Shown here one piece after another: positions 15,099 to 24,264 of a stretch of 64,000 nt of DNA. The notes under the pieces were generated by a model. That model saw only the letters and a program-made list of their open reading frames with translations. It did not search any database and was not told where the DNA came from. The position numbers and the translations under genes are program-made. The DNA is from Azospirillum cavernae (GTDB lineage: Bacteria > Pseudomonadota > Alphaproteobacteria > Azospirillales > Azospirillaceae): assembly GCF_003590795.1 (NCBI RefSeq), contig NZ_QYUL01000001.1, positions 389,001 to 453,000 on the forward strand, given 5' to 3'. How positions within the stretch are numbered: the stretch's first letter is position 1; each line of letters starts with the position of its first letter.

Positions 15099-17122
15099 CC
15101 AACCAATTCCAGATCGTCATCACGGCGAAGGATCAGGCGTCCGCCGTCGTCGCCAAGGTCGGGTCGGCGCTCGGTCAAATCCGCCGCCCGATAGCCGGTA
15201 TCGGCTCGGCGGTCGCCGGGTTGGGCGACGCGACCCGGTTGAGCGCGCTGGGCCATGGCGTCGCCAACGTTGGCGGAATGGCGCGCGAGGCCGCCGGTGG
15301 GCTTGGCCTGCTGGGCGGGTCCGTGGGAGCCATCGCGGGCGTGGGGTCCGTCGCGGGCGTGGCGGCGCTGGTCAACCAATGGGGGCAGGTTGGCGTCGCC
15401 ACCGCGAACGCCGCCGGGGGGATCGGCATCGCCGCCGGTCGCTTGCGGACGTTGGGCAGCGCGGCGGGGCTGGCCGGGTTGGAGGCGGGCGCGATGACCG
15501 GCAGCCTGCACGCTCTGGGGGCGACGTTGCAGGACGCCGCCTATGGCCGCGCGCCGGAAGCCGCCGCGATGCTGAACATCCTGAACATCCGCATGAGCCG
15601 AACGGCGTCTGGCGCGGTGGACGCCGAGCGGGCGATGGGCGATCTGGCCGACGCGATCGGGCGGCAGAGCAACCCGCAGACCCAGGCCCGCGTCGCCCAA
15701 ATGTTCGGGGTCGAGCAGCTGCTGCCGATGCTGCGGCGGGGGCGCGACGGTTGGAAGACATACCTCGCCGATGTCCAGAAATACGCCGAGGTGTCGCAGG
15801 ACACGCAGGCGAAGTCCGAAGAGCTGGGGGCGTCGCTCAATCGGCTGAAAGCCGCCGCCAAAGGCGTTGGAGCCACGATTGAGGCGTCTTACGCTGACCG
15901 ATTTGGCGGCATCATCAACAAAACCGCCGATTGGGCGGCGGCCAACAAGCCGTTGGCGGGCGGATTGGCCGAGGTCGGCGTCGCTTTGGGGGTGGTGGCC
16001 GGTGTGGCGCGGTTTCACCCTGTGCTGGGCCTGATCGCGGGGATCGTCCAGGGAGCGGCCCTGATCTACGAACACTGGAACGGGATCGGTGATTTCGTCC
16101 GTGGCGAGCTGGACAAGATCAGCAAAGCCGACCCATTGCGGTTCGGCGTGCGCGAGCAAACGACCGAAGAAAAGAAGCAGCGGGAAGATTCCGGCTGGCC
16201 GAGCTGGCTGCCGCATTTCAGCCTGAAATCAGCCACGCCGGAGGAAAAGCCAGCCATCGCCGCGCCCCAGGCCAGCCCACCGGAGAAATCCTGGTGGCGG
16301 AGCCTGTTCGTCACCCCCGCCAACGCCGCCGTGCCTCCCGCCGCCGCGCCGTCGGCGCCCGCCGTCGCCGCGCCGCAATCCACAGCCGCCGCTCTGCCGA
16401 CGGCTGTCCCGCCCGTGACGGTCGGCGCGGACACCAAGGCGATCACCCTCGATCCGACGGCGGTGGAGGCGTTGACCCGCGTCGCCATCGCCGAGGCCGG
16501 CAACCAGGGGGCTGTGGGCTTGGAAGGTGTGGTGCGGACGGTCCTGAACCGATCGGCCCACCCGGCGTGGGGCGGGTCCATCCCCGACGTGGTCAACCAG
16601 CGCGGTCAGTTCGAGCCGGTGATGCGGGCGGGTGGCGACTGGCGGAACCTGCCATCGGGATCCACCGCGCAACGGGCGACGGTCCAAGGCATCCTGGACG
16701 GGATCGCCAGCGGGCGGCGGACCGACCCGACCGGCGGCGCCACCTATTTCCTCAACCGCGACATTTCCGAGCGGCGCGGCACTGATTTCGGTCGGGGCCG
16801 GGATGATCTGCGATCGGCGGAAATCGGCGACCACAGCTTCTACAAGCCCGGCGTGTTCGGCGAAAAGCCGACGCCGGTGCCGAATTATTCGGTGTTGCTG
16901 TCGGACCTCGCCAAGGCCCAGGCGGAGCAAGCGCGAGCGGCGGCGGCCAATCCGGGGCAACCCGGCCAACAGGGGCAGCAACAGGGGCAACCGATCCAGG
17001 TTGACGTGCGCTTCTCCGGCGCCGTGCCGCCGGGAACGACGGCGTCGGTGCAGGGCCAGCCGGACAGCGTCTTCGCGCCGACCCGCGTCAATTACTCCAC
17101 CCCCGACTTTGCGAGGCCGTGA
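15095..17122 (+). CDS. Tape measure protein with SleB-like hydrolase domain
   Basis: 675 residues. It sets tail length and is ejected ahead of the DNA. Residues 1-330 are Ala/Gly-rich helices with hydrophobic stretches (GLLGGSVGAIAGVGSVAGVAAL; GLIAGIVQGAALIY near 305), the usual tape-measure pattern. After a Pro/Ala linker (about 370-440), residues about 455-595 form a cell-wall hydrolase of the SleB / Hydrolase_2 family. There TRVAIAEAGNQ carries the catalytic Glu, followed by GVVRTVLNRS, QFEPV, ATYFLN and GDHSFYK. The tail (600-650) is Gln/Pro-rich. It starts at an ATGA overlap with the shifted chaperone frame. It is short for a tape measure, implying a short contractile tail. Confidence 0.88.
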   Translation: MTNQFQIVITAKDQASAVVAKVGSALGQIRRPIAGIGSAVAGLGDATRLSALGHGVANVGGMAREAAGGLGLLGGSVGAIAGVGSVAGVAALVNQWGQVGVATANAAGGIGIAAGRLRTLGSAAGLAGLEAGAMTGSLHALGATLQDAAYGRAPEAAAMLNILNIRMSRTASGAVDAERAMGDLADAIGRQSNPQTQARVAQMFGVEQLLPMLRRGRDGWKTYLADVQKYAEVSQDTQAKSEELGASLNRLKAAAKGVGATIEASYADRFGGIINKTADWAAANKPLAGGLAEVGVALGVVAGVARFHPVLGLIAGIVQGAALIYEHWNGIGDFVRGELDKISKADPLRFGVREQTTEEKKQREDSGWPSWLPHFSLKSATPEEKPAIAAPQASPPEKSWWRSLFVTPANAAVPPAAAPSAPAVAAPQSTAAALPTAVPPVTVGADTKAITLDPTAVEALTRVAIAEAGNQGAVGLEGVVRTVLNRSAHPAWGGSIPDVVNQRGQFEPVMRAGGDWRNLPSGSTAQRATVQGILDGIASGRRTDPTGGATYFLNRDISERRGTDFGRGRDDLRSAEIGDHSFYKPGVFGEKPTPVPNYSVLLSDLAKAQAEQARAAAANPGQPGQQGQQQGQPIQVDVRFSGAVPPGTTASVQGQPDSVFAPTRVNYSTPDFARP

Positions 17123-18591
17123 TGCCCAACCGCAACGCCTATCAGGCGCTTGGCGGCGCGCTGGACCGCGTCACCAACGCCGCCGGTCGCTTGGGCGTCG
17201 ATCTGGCCGGGTTCGACGGCGGCGCCGGGCCGTGGCACACCCGGCTTCAAACGGCGTCGTTTCGGGGCGTGCCCTTCGGCGTCATCGGATCGGCGTCGGA
17301 GTTTGGCCGCCGTGTCGCCGTCCATGAATACCCCTACCGGGATTCGGTGTGGGTGGAGGATTTGGGGCGCGGGCCGCGCCGCATCAGCCTGATCGGGTTC
17401 CTGGTCGAGGGGTCGGTCCAGTACGGCGGGGGCGACGTGCTGGCCCAGCGCGACCGGCTGGTGCGGGCGTGCGAGACGGCGGGCGAGGCCGAACTGGTCC
17501 ATCCGACCTTGGGTCGGAAATCGGTCGCTCTGCTGCGCTTTCACGTCGTCGAGCGCCGCCGCGAAGGCCGGGTGTTCGAAATCACGCTGGATTGCGTCGA
17601 GGCGGGAAAGCTCCAGTTTCCCGAGGGCGGCGCGACCAGCGTCGGCCAGATCGAGGCGGCGGCGGACGCCGTCGGAGCCGCCGCCGTTCTGGACTTCGTC
17701 CAAACGGTGGGCGGGTTGCTCAAGCAGGGATCGGCCATCCTGCGGCAGATCGTCAGCGCGGTCGGCGTCTCTGTCCGGGCGGTCTTCCGCCTGATCGACG
17801 ACGCGACGAACCTCTACAACGCGGTGCGCGACCTTCCCGGCGCGTTCGGTCGGTTCATCGGCGGCACAAAGGTCCAGGGGCGGCGGCGCGGCGCGACGAC
17901 GGCTTCTCCCGCCACTCTCCCCGCCCTGAAGGCAGCCACGGCGGCGCGGCGGGCGACGGTGGCGCAGGCTGGCGCGGACGCGATGGCGCAGGCGAAAGCG
18001 TTGACGGCGGCGAGCCTGCCAACCGCCGCCGCGAGCGTCGCCGCGCTGGTGTCCGCCGCCGCCCGCGCCACCCCCAACGCGACGGACGCGCTGCGCCTGC
18101 TGACGCCGCTGGCCAGTTTTTCGCCGGTCTCCCCCGTCAGTTCAGGGACCGTCGGTTCAGGGGCCGCCCCTTCGGGGCCGTCGCCGACCCCGGCGGCCAC
18201 GGCCACGGCCACGCTGGTGCGGCGCGCCGCCTTGGCGGAGGTGGCGCGGGCCGCCGCGCGGTATGAGCCGCCATCGCACGACCAGGCGGTTGAGACGCGC
18301 AGCCGGGTGGTGGAGCTGATCGACGCCGAAATGACGCGGGCGGGCGACGCCGGGCAGGACCAGACCTATCAGGCGCTGCGCGCCCTGCGCACCGCCGTCT
18401 CGGTTGATTTGACCGAGCGCGGAGCCAGCCTCACGCGCCGCGTGGTCGTGTCCACAGCCCGCCCGCAACCCGCTTTGGTGTTGGCGCTGCGGCTCTACCA
18501 GGACCCTGCGCGCAGCGACGAGCTGGTCGAGCAATCCGGCGCGATCCACCCGGCCTTTCTGCCGGTCTCCTTCAACGCCTTGGCGGAGTGA
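17122..18591 (+). CDS. DNA circularisation / tail protein (Mu gpN-like)
   Basis: 490 residues. The N-terminal 120 residues match the DNA_circ_N family: WHTRLQTASFRGVPFGVIGS, FGRRVAVHEYPYRDSVWVEDLG, RRISLIGFLVEG. The middle is a long Ala/Thr/Val-rich low-complexity stretch (residues about 255-385). The C-terminus regains order (ELIDAEMTRAGDAGQDQTYQ, then HPAFLPVSFNAL). In Mu, gpN is a tail/baseplate protein. The ATG at 17122 abuts the tape measure stop; a GTG at 17119 is also possible. Confidence 0.88.
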   Translation: MPNRNAYQALGGALDRVTNAAGRLGVDLAGFDGGAGPWHTRLQTASFRGVPFGVIGSASEFGRRVAVHEYPYRDSVWVEDLGRGPRRISLIGFLVEGSVQYGGGDVLAQRDRLVRACETAGEAELVHPTLGRKSVALLRFHVVERRREGRVFEITLDCVEAGKLQFPEGGATSVGQIEAAADAVGAAAVLDFVQTVGGLLKQGSAILRQIVSAVGVSVRAVFRLIDDATNLYNAVRDLPGAFGRFIGGTKVQGRRRGATTASPATLPALKAATAARRATVAQAGADAMAQAKALTAASLPTAAASVAALVSAAARATPNATDALRLLTPLASFSPVSPVSSGTVGSGAAPSGPSPTPAATATATLVRRAALAEVARAAARYEPPSHDQAVETRSRVVELIDAEMTRAGDAGQDQTYQALRALRTAVSVDLTERGASLTRRVVVSTARPQPALVLALRLYQDPARSDELVEQSGAIHPAFLPVSFNALAE

Positions 18592-19664
18592 TGATGAGCG
18601 ACGACCTGACCCTGGTGATTGGCGGCGCCGCCGGGCGCAAGCTCTCCGGCTGGCAGCAGCTGCGGGTGACGCGCGGCGTCGAACGCTTGCCGTCCGACTT
18701 CGACATCACCTTCACCGAGCGCTTTCCGGGCGAGGTGGCCAGCGTCGTCGTCAAGGAGGGCGATGAATGCCAGGTGCTGCTCGGCTCCGATCTGGTGCTG
18801 ACCGGCTATGTGGACCGCTTCATCCCAGCCATTGACCGCCAGTCGCACAGCCTGCGGGTGATGGGGCGCGGGAAATGCCAGGATTTGGTCGATTGTTCGG
18901 CGGAATGGCCCAGCAACCAGATCAGCAGCGCCGACGTGTTGAGCATCGCCGCGAAGCTGGCCCAACCTTACGGCATCACCGTCAGCGCCTTGACCGACGT
19001 CGGTCCGCCCATCCCGCAGATTAATCTCATGTGGGGCGAGACGCCCTTCGCGGTGATCGAGCGGATCGCCCGGTTTCGCGCTCTGCTGGCGTACGACGGG
19101 CCGGACGGCAACCTCGTCCTGTCGCGCGTCGGAACGGTCGAGCACGCCAGCGGTTTCGCCCAGGGCGCGAATGTCGAGAGCGCCGTCGCCCTGTTCTCGA
19201 TGGATCAGCGCTTTTCAGAATACGTCGTGCGCTCCCTCTCCATGGCGCCCTTGGGCGAGGCTGGTCCCGACGGCGACATCCAGGCCATCGTGCGCGACGC
19301 CGGGGTGACGCGCCACCGCAAGCGCTTCATCATCGCCGAATCCGGGATCGTGGCGCTGGGGCTGTCGGAGCAGCGGGGCCGCTGGGAAATGGCCCGGCGC
19401 GCGGGGCGCTCCTTCCAGGTGCGGTTGACTGTGGACAGCTGGCGCGACGCGGCGGGCGAGCTGTGGACGCCGAACCGGCTGGCGCGGGTCACGCTGCCCA
19501 GCCTGCACCTGGACGCAACATGGATCATCGCCGAGGTGACGTATCAGCGCGGCCCGTCCGGCACCTCGGCCAGCCTGGTGCTGATGCCGCCATCCGCCTT
19601 CGAGCTGGCCCCGACCGTGCTGGTCCCTGTCCTGTCGGACGTCACGCCGGGGGCGCGGCCATGA
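18591..19664 (+). CDS. Baseplate hub protein (Mu gpP/gp44-like)
   Basis: 357 residues counting from the ATG at 18591 (a second ATG follows immediately). It begins LTLVIGGAAGRKLSGWQQLRV and continues FDITFTERFPG and LVLTGYVDRFIPAID. These are features of the Mu gp44 / gpD-like hub that holds the spike at the baseplate centre. The C-terminus includes LWTPNRLARVTLPSLHLD. The stop overlaps the next gene as ATGA. Confidence 0.85.
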   Translation: MMSDDLTLVIGGAAGRKLSGWQQLRVTRGVERLPSDFDITFTERFPGEVASVVVKEGDECQVLLGSDLVLTGYVDRFIPAIDRQSHSLRVMGRGKCQDLVDCSAEWPSNQISSADVLSIAAKLAQPYGITVSALTDVGPPIPQINLMWGETPFAVIERIARFRALLAYDGPDGNLVLSRVGTVEHASGFAQGANVESAVALFSMDQRFSEYVVRSLSMAPLGEAGPDGDIQAIVRDAGVTRHRKRFIIAESGIVALGLSEQRGRWEMARRAGRSFQVRLTVDSWRDAAGELWTPNRLARVTLPSLHLDATWIIAEVTYQRGPSGTSASLVLMPPSAFELAPTVLVPVLSDVTPGARP

Positions 19665-20242
19665 GCGATCCGGGACTGATCGAGCGCCTTTACACCCGCG
19701 CGCTGCTGGCGATTGGCCGGGGCCGGATCACCGCCGTCACCGATGGCGGCGCGGTGCAGACGATGCAGGTCCGCTTGGGCGTCGATGAGCTGCGCGACAA
19801 CACCCCGCGCCTCATCGAATACGGCCTCTCGTCGGTCCCGCCGATCGGCAGCGACGTCGTGCTGCTGTTCGTCGGCGGCGACCGCTCAATGGGCGTGGTG
19901 GTGGCCAGCGGCAACCAGGGCGCTCGGCCAAAGGGGCTGGCCGGTGGAGAGGTCTGCCTCTACGACGACCTCGGCCAATCGGTCCATTTGACCCGCCACG
20001 GCATCGTCGTCAAGGGCGCGGGGCTGCCGATCACGATTGAGGACACCCCCAGCCTGACGATCAAGGCAAGCGCGAAAGTCCGCATTGAGGCGCCGCTGCT
20101 GGAGGTGACGGGCGACATCATTGACCAGGTCGGCAGCGGCGGGCGCAGCATGGCCAGCATGCGGGCCATTTATAACGAGCACACGCACAACGGCGTGCAG
20201 CCGGGCGGGGCCAGCACGGCCATCCCCAACCAACAGGAATAG
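19661..20242 (+). CDS. Baseplate assembly protein / spike (Mu gp45, gpV-like)
   Basis: 193 residues. It has an N-terminal OB-like region (RGRITAVTDGGAVQTMQVRLG, YGLSSVPPIGSDVVLLFVGGDRS region). A repetitive beta stretch (VRIEAPLLEVTGDIIDQV) follows, the beta-helix of membrane-piercing spikes. It ends in EHTHNG, the His-containing tip motif seen in gpV family spikes that bind metal. The start overlaps the hub stop. Confidence 0.88.
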   Translation: MSDPGLIERLYTRALLAIGRGRITAVTDGGAVQTMQVRLGVDELRDNTPRLIEYGLSSVPPIGSDVVLLFVGGDRSMGVVVASGNQGARPKGLAGGEVCLYDDLGQSVHLTRHGIVVKGAGLPITIEDTPSLTIKASAKVRIEAPLLEVTGDIIDQVGSGGRSMASMRAIYNEHTHNGVQPGGASTAIPNQQE

Positions 20243-20244
20243 CC

Positions 20245-20679
20245 ATGGCCGACATCCTGGTGTCCTGGATCGCCAACGACGCGCGGGGCGATTGGTCCCT
20301 GGTCTCTGGCGACCTGGACACGGGCGACGACTTGGCCACCGCCATCCTGCTCAGCCTGTTCACCGACCGCCCGGCGACCGCCTCCGACAGCCTGCCGGAC
20401 GGCGCGGGCGACCGGCGGGGTTGGTGGGGAGATCGCGAGATCGGCTCGCGGCTGTGGTTGCTCGACCGCGCCAAGCAGACGGAAGAGACCCGGCGGCGCG
20501 CCGCCGATTACGTCGCCGAGGCGCTGCAATGGCTGATCGACGACGGCGTGGTCGCGCGCTTCACGATCCGCGTGGAATGGGCGCGCCGCTCGACCTTGGG
20601 CGTCTGGGTGATCGCCCACCGCAGCGACGGCCAATCGACCAGCTTTAACTTTGATTGGGCTTGGCAAGGAGTCGCCTGA
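20245..20679 (+). CDS. Phage gp46-like baseplate protein
   Basis: 144 residues with the family's features: LDTGDDLATAILLSLFTDR, GWWGD, IGSRLWLLDRAKQT, then ALQWLIDDGVV. It is part of the inner baseplate wedge in Mu-like and T4-like tails (gp25 relatives). Its stop overlaps the next ATG by one base. Confidence 0.9.
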   Translation: MADILVSWIANDARGDWSLVSGDLDTGDDLATAILLSLFTDRPATASDSLPDGAGDRRGWWGDREIGSRLWLLDRAKQTEETRRRAADYVAEALQWLIDDGVVARFTIRVEWARRSTLGVWVIAHRSDGQSTSFNFDWAWQGVA

Positions 20680-21779
20680 TGCCGTTTTCGCGTCCAACCC
20701 TCACCGACATCCGCCAGCAGGTGGCGCAGGACGTCGCCTCGGCGGTCGATGGTGGGGCCAACCTGTTGCGGCGGTCGGTGCTTGGGGTGCTGGGGGCGGC
20801 TCAAGCCGGGCTGGCGCATCTGCATTACGGCTATCTGGACTGGATCGCCAAGCAGGCCGTCCCCTTCACCTGCACCGACGAGGCCCTGGAGGGCTGGGCG
20901 GCCCTGAAGGGCGTCACCCGCAAGCCCGCCGCCGCCGCGACCGGAATCGTGACCTTCGCCGGGGCCGTCGGCGCCGTGATCCCGAGCGGAACGGCCATCG
21001 CCCGCGCCGCCGATGGCCGGGCGTTCACCAGCACCCAGACGGTGGCGGTGGGCGGCGCTGGAACGGCGAGCGTCCCGGTCCTCGCCGACGAGCCGGGGGC
21101 GGGCGGCAACACCGACGCGGGCGCGGCCTTCGCCTTGTCGCAAGCGGTTTCCGGCGTGCCGTCGTCGGGCACGAGCGGCGCGCTGATCGGCGGGGCGGAT
21201 GTCGAGGCGGACGAGGAGCTGCGCACCCGCATGCTGACCGCCTACCAGATCACGGCGATGGGCGGCGCGCATGACGATTTCGTCAGCTGGGCGCTCGCCG
21301 TCCCCGGCGTGACGCGGTCCTGGTGCGTCCGCAACGGCGCGGGGCTGGGCACCGTCGTGCTGTTTGTGATGTTCGACGACGCGCAGGCCGCGCACGGCGG
21401 TTTTCCGCAAGGGTCGGACGGCGTGGCGAGCGCCGAAACTCGCGCGCAACCGGCCACCGGCGACCAGCTGACCGTCGCCAACGCGCTCTGGCCGCTCCAG
21501 CCGGTGACGGCGCTGGTCTATGTCGTCGCGCCAATCCCGTCGCCGCTGGCGCTGACCATCGCTGGAATCCCCCTGTCCTCGCAGGCGGCGGCGCGCGACG
21601 CCCTGATCGAACGCCTGCGCGAAGACGCCACGCCCGGCGGGACGGTGAACATCAACCGCCTGTGGGAGGCGGTGCAGGTGGCGTTGGGCGATTCCAGCTT
21701 CGACATCAACGCGCCGCTGGACGACGTCTCAGCGCCGCCCGGCCACATGCTGACGCTGGGCGTCATCACCTTCGTTTGA
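20679..21779 (+). CDS. Baseplate J-like protein (Mu gp47)
   Basis: 366 residues. It is the main wedge protein of the baseplate. It shows FSRPTLTDIRQQVAQDV at the N-terminus, then AGLAHLHYGYLDWIAKQA. The beta core has IPSGTAIARAADGRAFTS, then PVLADEPGAGGNTDAGA and GGADVEADEELRTRML, all typical of Baseplate_J. Full length. The start overlaps the gp46 stop. Confidence 0.93.
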   Translation: MPFSRPTLTDIRQQVAQDVASAVDGGANLLRRSVLGVLGAAQAGLAHLHYGYLDWIAKQAVPFTCTDEALEGWAALKGVTRKPAAAATGIVTFAGAVGAVIPSGTAIARAADGRAFTSTQTVAVGGAGTASVPVLADEPGAGGNTDAGAAFALSQAVSGVPSSGTSGALIGGADVEADEELRTRMLTAYQITAMGGAHDDFVSWALAVPGVTRSWCVRNGAGLGTVVLFVMFDDAQAAHGGFPQGSDGVASAETRAQPATGDQLTVANALWPLQPVTALVYVVAPIPSPLALTIAGIPLSSQAAARDALIERLREDATPGGTVNINRLWEAVQVALGDSSFDINAPLDDVSAPPGHMLTLGVITFV

Positions 21780-21786
21780 GGTCGCC

Positions 21787-22434
21787 ATGCCGCCACGTTA
21801 CAGCCGCGCCGACTTCCGCGCGGCCTTGCAAGCCCTGCTGCCGACCGGGCGAATTTGGCCGCGCGAGGAAGGCACGACGCAAGCCCAGGTGCTCGACGGG
21901 CTGGCGGCGGTCTATGAACGGCAGAGCGCGGACGCGGCGGCGCTGCTGAGCGACGCCTTTCCGGCGGGCGCGCACCAGCTGCTGCCGGATTGGGAGGCCA
22001 CGCTCGCGGTCAGCGGCCAGACCACGTTGCAGCAGCGCCGCGCGGCGGTGGTGGCGCAGTTGATCGGCGTGGGCGGCCAAAGCATCCCCTACCTGACCGC
22101 CTACGCCAAGGCGCTGGGCTTCGACGTCACGATCACCCAATACGGCCCGGCGCGCGCCGGTGGCGCTCAAGCCGGGAGTCCCTGCTGTGGCGACGCTTGG
22201 TCCTTTGTCTGGTCCATCGGCCTGGTCCAATGGACATCCACGCACGCGCGCGCCGGTCAATCGGCGGCGGGCGAATCGCTCGCCGCGTGGGGCGAGGCGG
22301 CTTTCGAGGCAGCCCTGCGCCGGGTTGCTGCGGCGCACACGCTGGTGCGCTTTTCCTACACCTCGCCAGACGCCGCGCCGTGGGATGACGGCCTGGTCGG
22401 CTGGGATCATGGGTTCACCATTTGGGAGACATGA
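21787..22434 (+). CDS. DUF2313 tail protein (Mu gp48)
   Basis: 215 residues with the DUF2313 / YmfQ pattern: FRAALQALLPTGRIWPREE, LPDWEATLAVSG, QRRAAVVAQLIGVGGQSIPYL. It links the baseplate to the tail fibres. An insertion around residues 130-165 includes AQAGSPCCGDAW. The stop lies close to the GTG start of the next gene. Confidence 0.88.
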   Translation: MPPRYSRADFRAALQALLPTGRIWPREEGTTQAQVLDGLAAVYERQSADAAALLSDAFPAGAHQLLPDWEATLAVSGQTTLQQRRAAVVAQLIGVGGQSIPYLTAYAKALGFDVTITQYGPARAGGAQAGSPCCGDAWSFVWSIGLVQWTSTHARAGQSAAGESLAAWGEAAFEAALRRVAAAHTLVRFSYTSPDAAPWDDGLVGWDHGFTIWET

Positions 22435-22435
22435 C

Positions 22436-22903
22436 GTGACCAGCTCTGTAGACCCCAGCCTCTTCCGCACCGCACCCCGCCTGAGCGCTCTGCGTCAGAC
22501 GCTGGAGATCATCCGCACCGAGTTGAACGCCCTGTTCAGCCGGAGCGCGGTGACGCCCACCGGGACGTTGGAGGTCTTTGCGGGGGATGTGACGCCGCCG
22601 GATCGCCTGGTCTGCGACGGTCGCGCGGTGTCCCGCCAGACCTACGTCGACCTCTTCGGCGTGGTCGGAACGCGCTGGGGCGCCGGTGACGGGGCGACCA
22701 CGTTCAACCTGCCCAACATCCCGCCCCGATATCGCTTTGCTGCGGGAGGCGGCCAGACGACGCCGCAACCGATTCTGGTGACGCGGCAGGCGACGGATTC
22801 CGAGGGGAACCCTCTTGTGGTGGACGGCAGCCCGGTGATGGAGACCGTCACCGTCGTGATCGATCTGCCGCTGGCCAAAACCGTAACCACAATCAAGGTG
22901 TGA
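22436..22903 (+). CDS. Tail collar domain protein
   Basis: 155 residues from a GTG at 22436; the ATG at 22431 is in another frame. The centre has the phage tail collar pattern: EVFAGDVTPPDRLVCDGRAV, YVDLFGVVGTRWGAGDGATT, then FNLPNIPPRYRFAAG. Such domains occur at the base or tip of short fibres and bind receptors. It is short and probably works together with the longer fibre gene that follows. Confidence 0.85.
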   Translation: MTSSVDPSLFRTAPRLSALRQTLEIIRTELNALFSRSAVTPTGTLEVFAGDVTPPDRLVCDGRAVSRQTYVDLFGVVGTRWGAGDGATTFNLPNIPPRYRFAAGGGQTTPQPILVTRQATDSEGNPLVVDGSPVMETVTVVIDLPLAKTVTTIKV

Positions 22904-22905
22904 GA

Positions 22906-24264
22906 ATGGACGCCATCGATCATCCGACCGCCGCGACCTCCTCGGGGCGGTCGCTCTTTACGGAGGGCAGCCCCGCCACCGGCGTTCCCGCCACCGTCAT
23001 CACCGCCGACTGGCTCAACGGCGTCCAGGGTGAGATGCTGACGGTGATCCAAACCGCAGGCCTCGCGCCATCGGGCGGCGACCATACCCAGCTGCTCCAG
23101 GCCATCCGAACGATTTCATCGACGGCGCTGGTGCGGCAACCCATCAACCTGGGTCCGGCGGCGGGCGCGATCGGCGTCAGCGGCACGCCGACGCTGTCGG
23201 CATCGCCCTATTATTCGCTCTACGGGGTCGCTCAGGGGCAAGCGCGGTTTGAGATCGCCACAAGTCCCAGCTTTGTCCCCATCCTGCACAGCGGCACGGT
23301 GGAGGCCGTGGCCTCTTACGCCGTCCCCGACTTGGTTTTGGCGACGACCGGCGTCTATTGGTGGCGGGTTGCTTACGCCGACGTCGAGGGGCATTGGTCG
23401 GCCCCCAGCACGCCGACGGCCTTCACCTGCGCGGCGATCTTTTCCTTTGTCGCCCGACCGACAAACCAGACGCCCGCCAACGGGTCGGCTGGGGCCGCGC
23501 TCCAGCCCACCCTGACCAGCTCGCCGTTTTCGGTCGTCGCCGGAGCGGACGCGCACGCGGCGTCACGCTGGCGGGTCTCGACGGTGCCCAGCTTCGACAC
23601 GGTCGTCTACGACAGCGGGATCAGCGCCGGGGCCTTGACCTCCGTCACATTGCCATCGACCGCCGCCCTCACGCCGCTGACCGTCTATTATTTCCAGTGT
23701 CAACATCAAGGCGCCACGCTGGGCTGGTCCGATTGGTCCGCGCCGACGGCCTTCACCGCAGGCGCTGGAGCGGGCGAATGGATCTTTTCCACGCCTGGCA
23801 CGACCACATTCACGGTGCCGGTGGGCGTCACGCTGCTGACCCAGGTGACGGTGGTGGGCGGCGGCGGTGGCGGCGGTTACGACACCAGCCAGTACGATTC
23901 ATCCGAGGGCGGACCCGCCGGAAACGGCGGCGTGTCGATCAAGTACAATCTTCCTGTGACCCCAGGCCAGGTTTTCACCATCGTCGTTCCGGCGGGCGGA
24001 TCACTTGGGCAGCCCGGCGGGTCCGCGTCCTTCGGAACGCTGTTGTCGGCGACCGGCGGGGCGGCAGGACCGAACGATCTCAACCAGCGTGGCGCGGACG
24101 GCACAGGAATCGGCGGTGACTACAACCCCGAATATCGGTCTCAATTCGCGACCTTCGGTGGGGTCAGTTACGGCGGGGGCGGCAGCGGCGGATCTCTGGC
24201 CTTCACCGGCGGGGCCGGAACGCCCGGTCGCGTCGGGGCGGTGTGTATCAAGTGGGGTGGATGA
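22906..24264 (+). CDS. Tail fibre-like protein with FN3-like repeats and glycine-rich tip
   Basis: 452 residues. An N-terminal segment (residues 1-75) contains VITADWLNGVQGEMLTVIQ, common in fibre proteins. Two fibronectin III-like repeats follow at about 85-175 and 185-290: GVYWWRVAYADVEGHWS and TVYYFQCQHQGATLGWSDWS carry the paired Trp/Tyr core. The end (from about 300) is a glycine-rich beta domain (FTVPVGVTLLTQVTVVGGG). A likely host-recognition protein. GTG at 22900 overlaps the previous stop; the ATG at 22906 is preferred. Confidence 0.8.
   Translation: MDAIDHPTAATSSGRSLFTEGSPATGVPATVITADWLNGVQGEMLTVIQTAGLAPSGGDHTQLLQAIRTISSTALVRQPINLGPAAGAIGVSGTPTLSASPYYSLYGVAQGQARFEIATSPSFVPILHSGTVEAVASYAVPDLVLATTGVYWWRVAYADVEGHWSAPSTPTAFTCAAIFSFVARPTNQTPANGSAGAALQPTLTSSPFSVVAGADAHAASRWRVSTVPSFDTVVYDSGISAGALTSVTLPSTAALTPLTVYYFQCQHQGATLGWSDWSAPTAFTAGAGAGEWIFSTPGTTTFTVPVGVTLLTQVTVVGGGGGGGYDTSQYDSSEGGPAGNGGVSIKYNLPVTPGQVFTIVVPAGGSLGQPGGSASFGTLLSATGGAAGPNDLNQRGADGTGIGGDYNPEYRSQFATFGGVSYGGGGSGGSLAFTGGAGTPGRVGAVCIKWGG

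Noticed and set aside
22431..22433. ATG as start of the tail collar gene
   Set aside because: It overlaps the gp48 stop neatly, but it is out of frame with the collar coding sequence; the GTG at 22436 is in frame.
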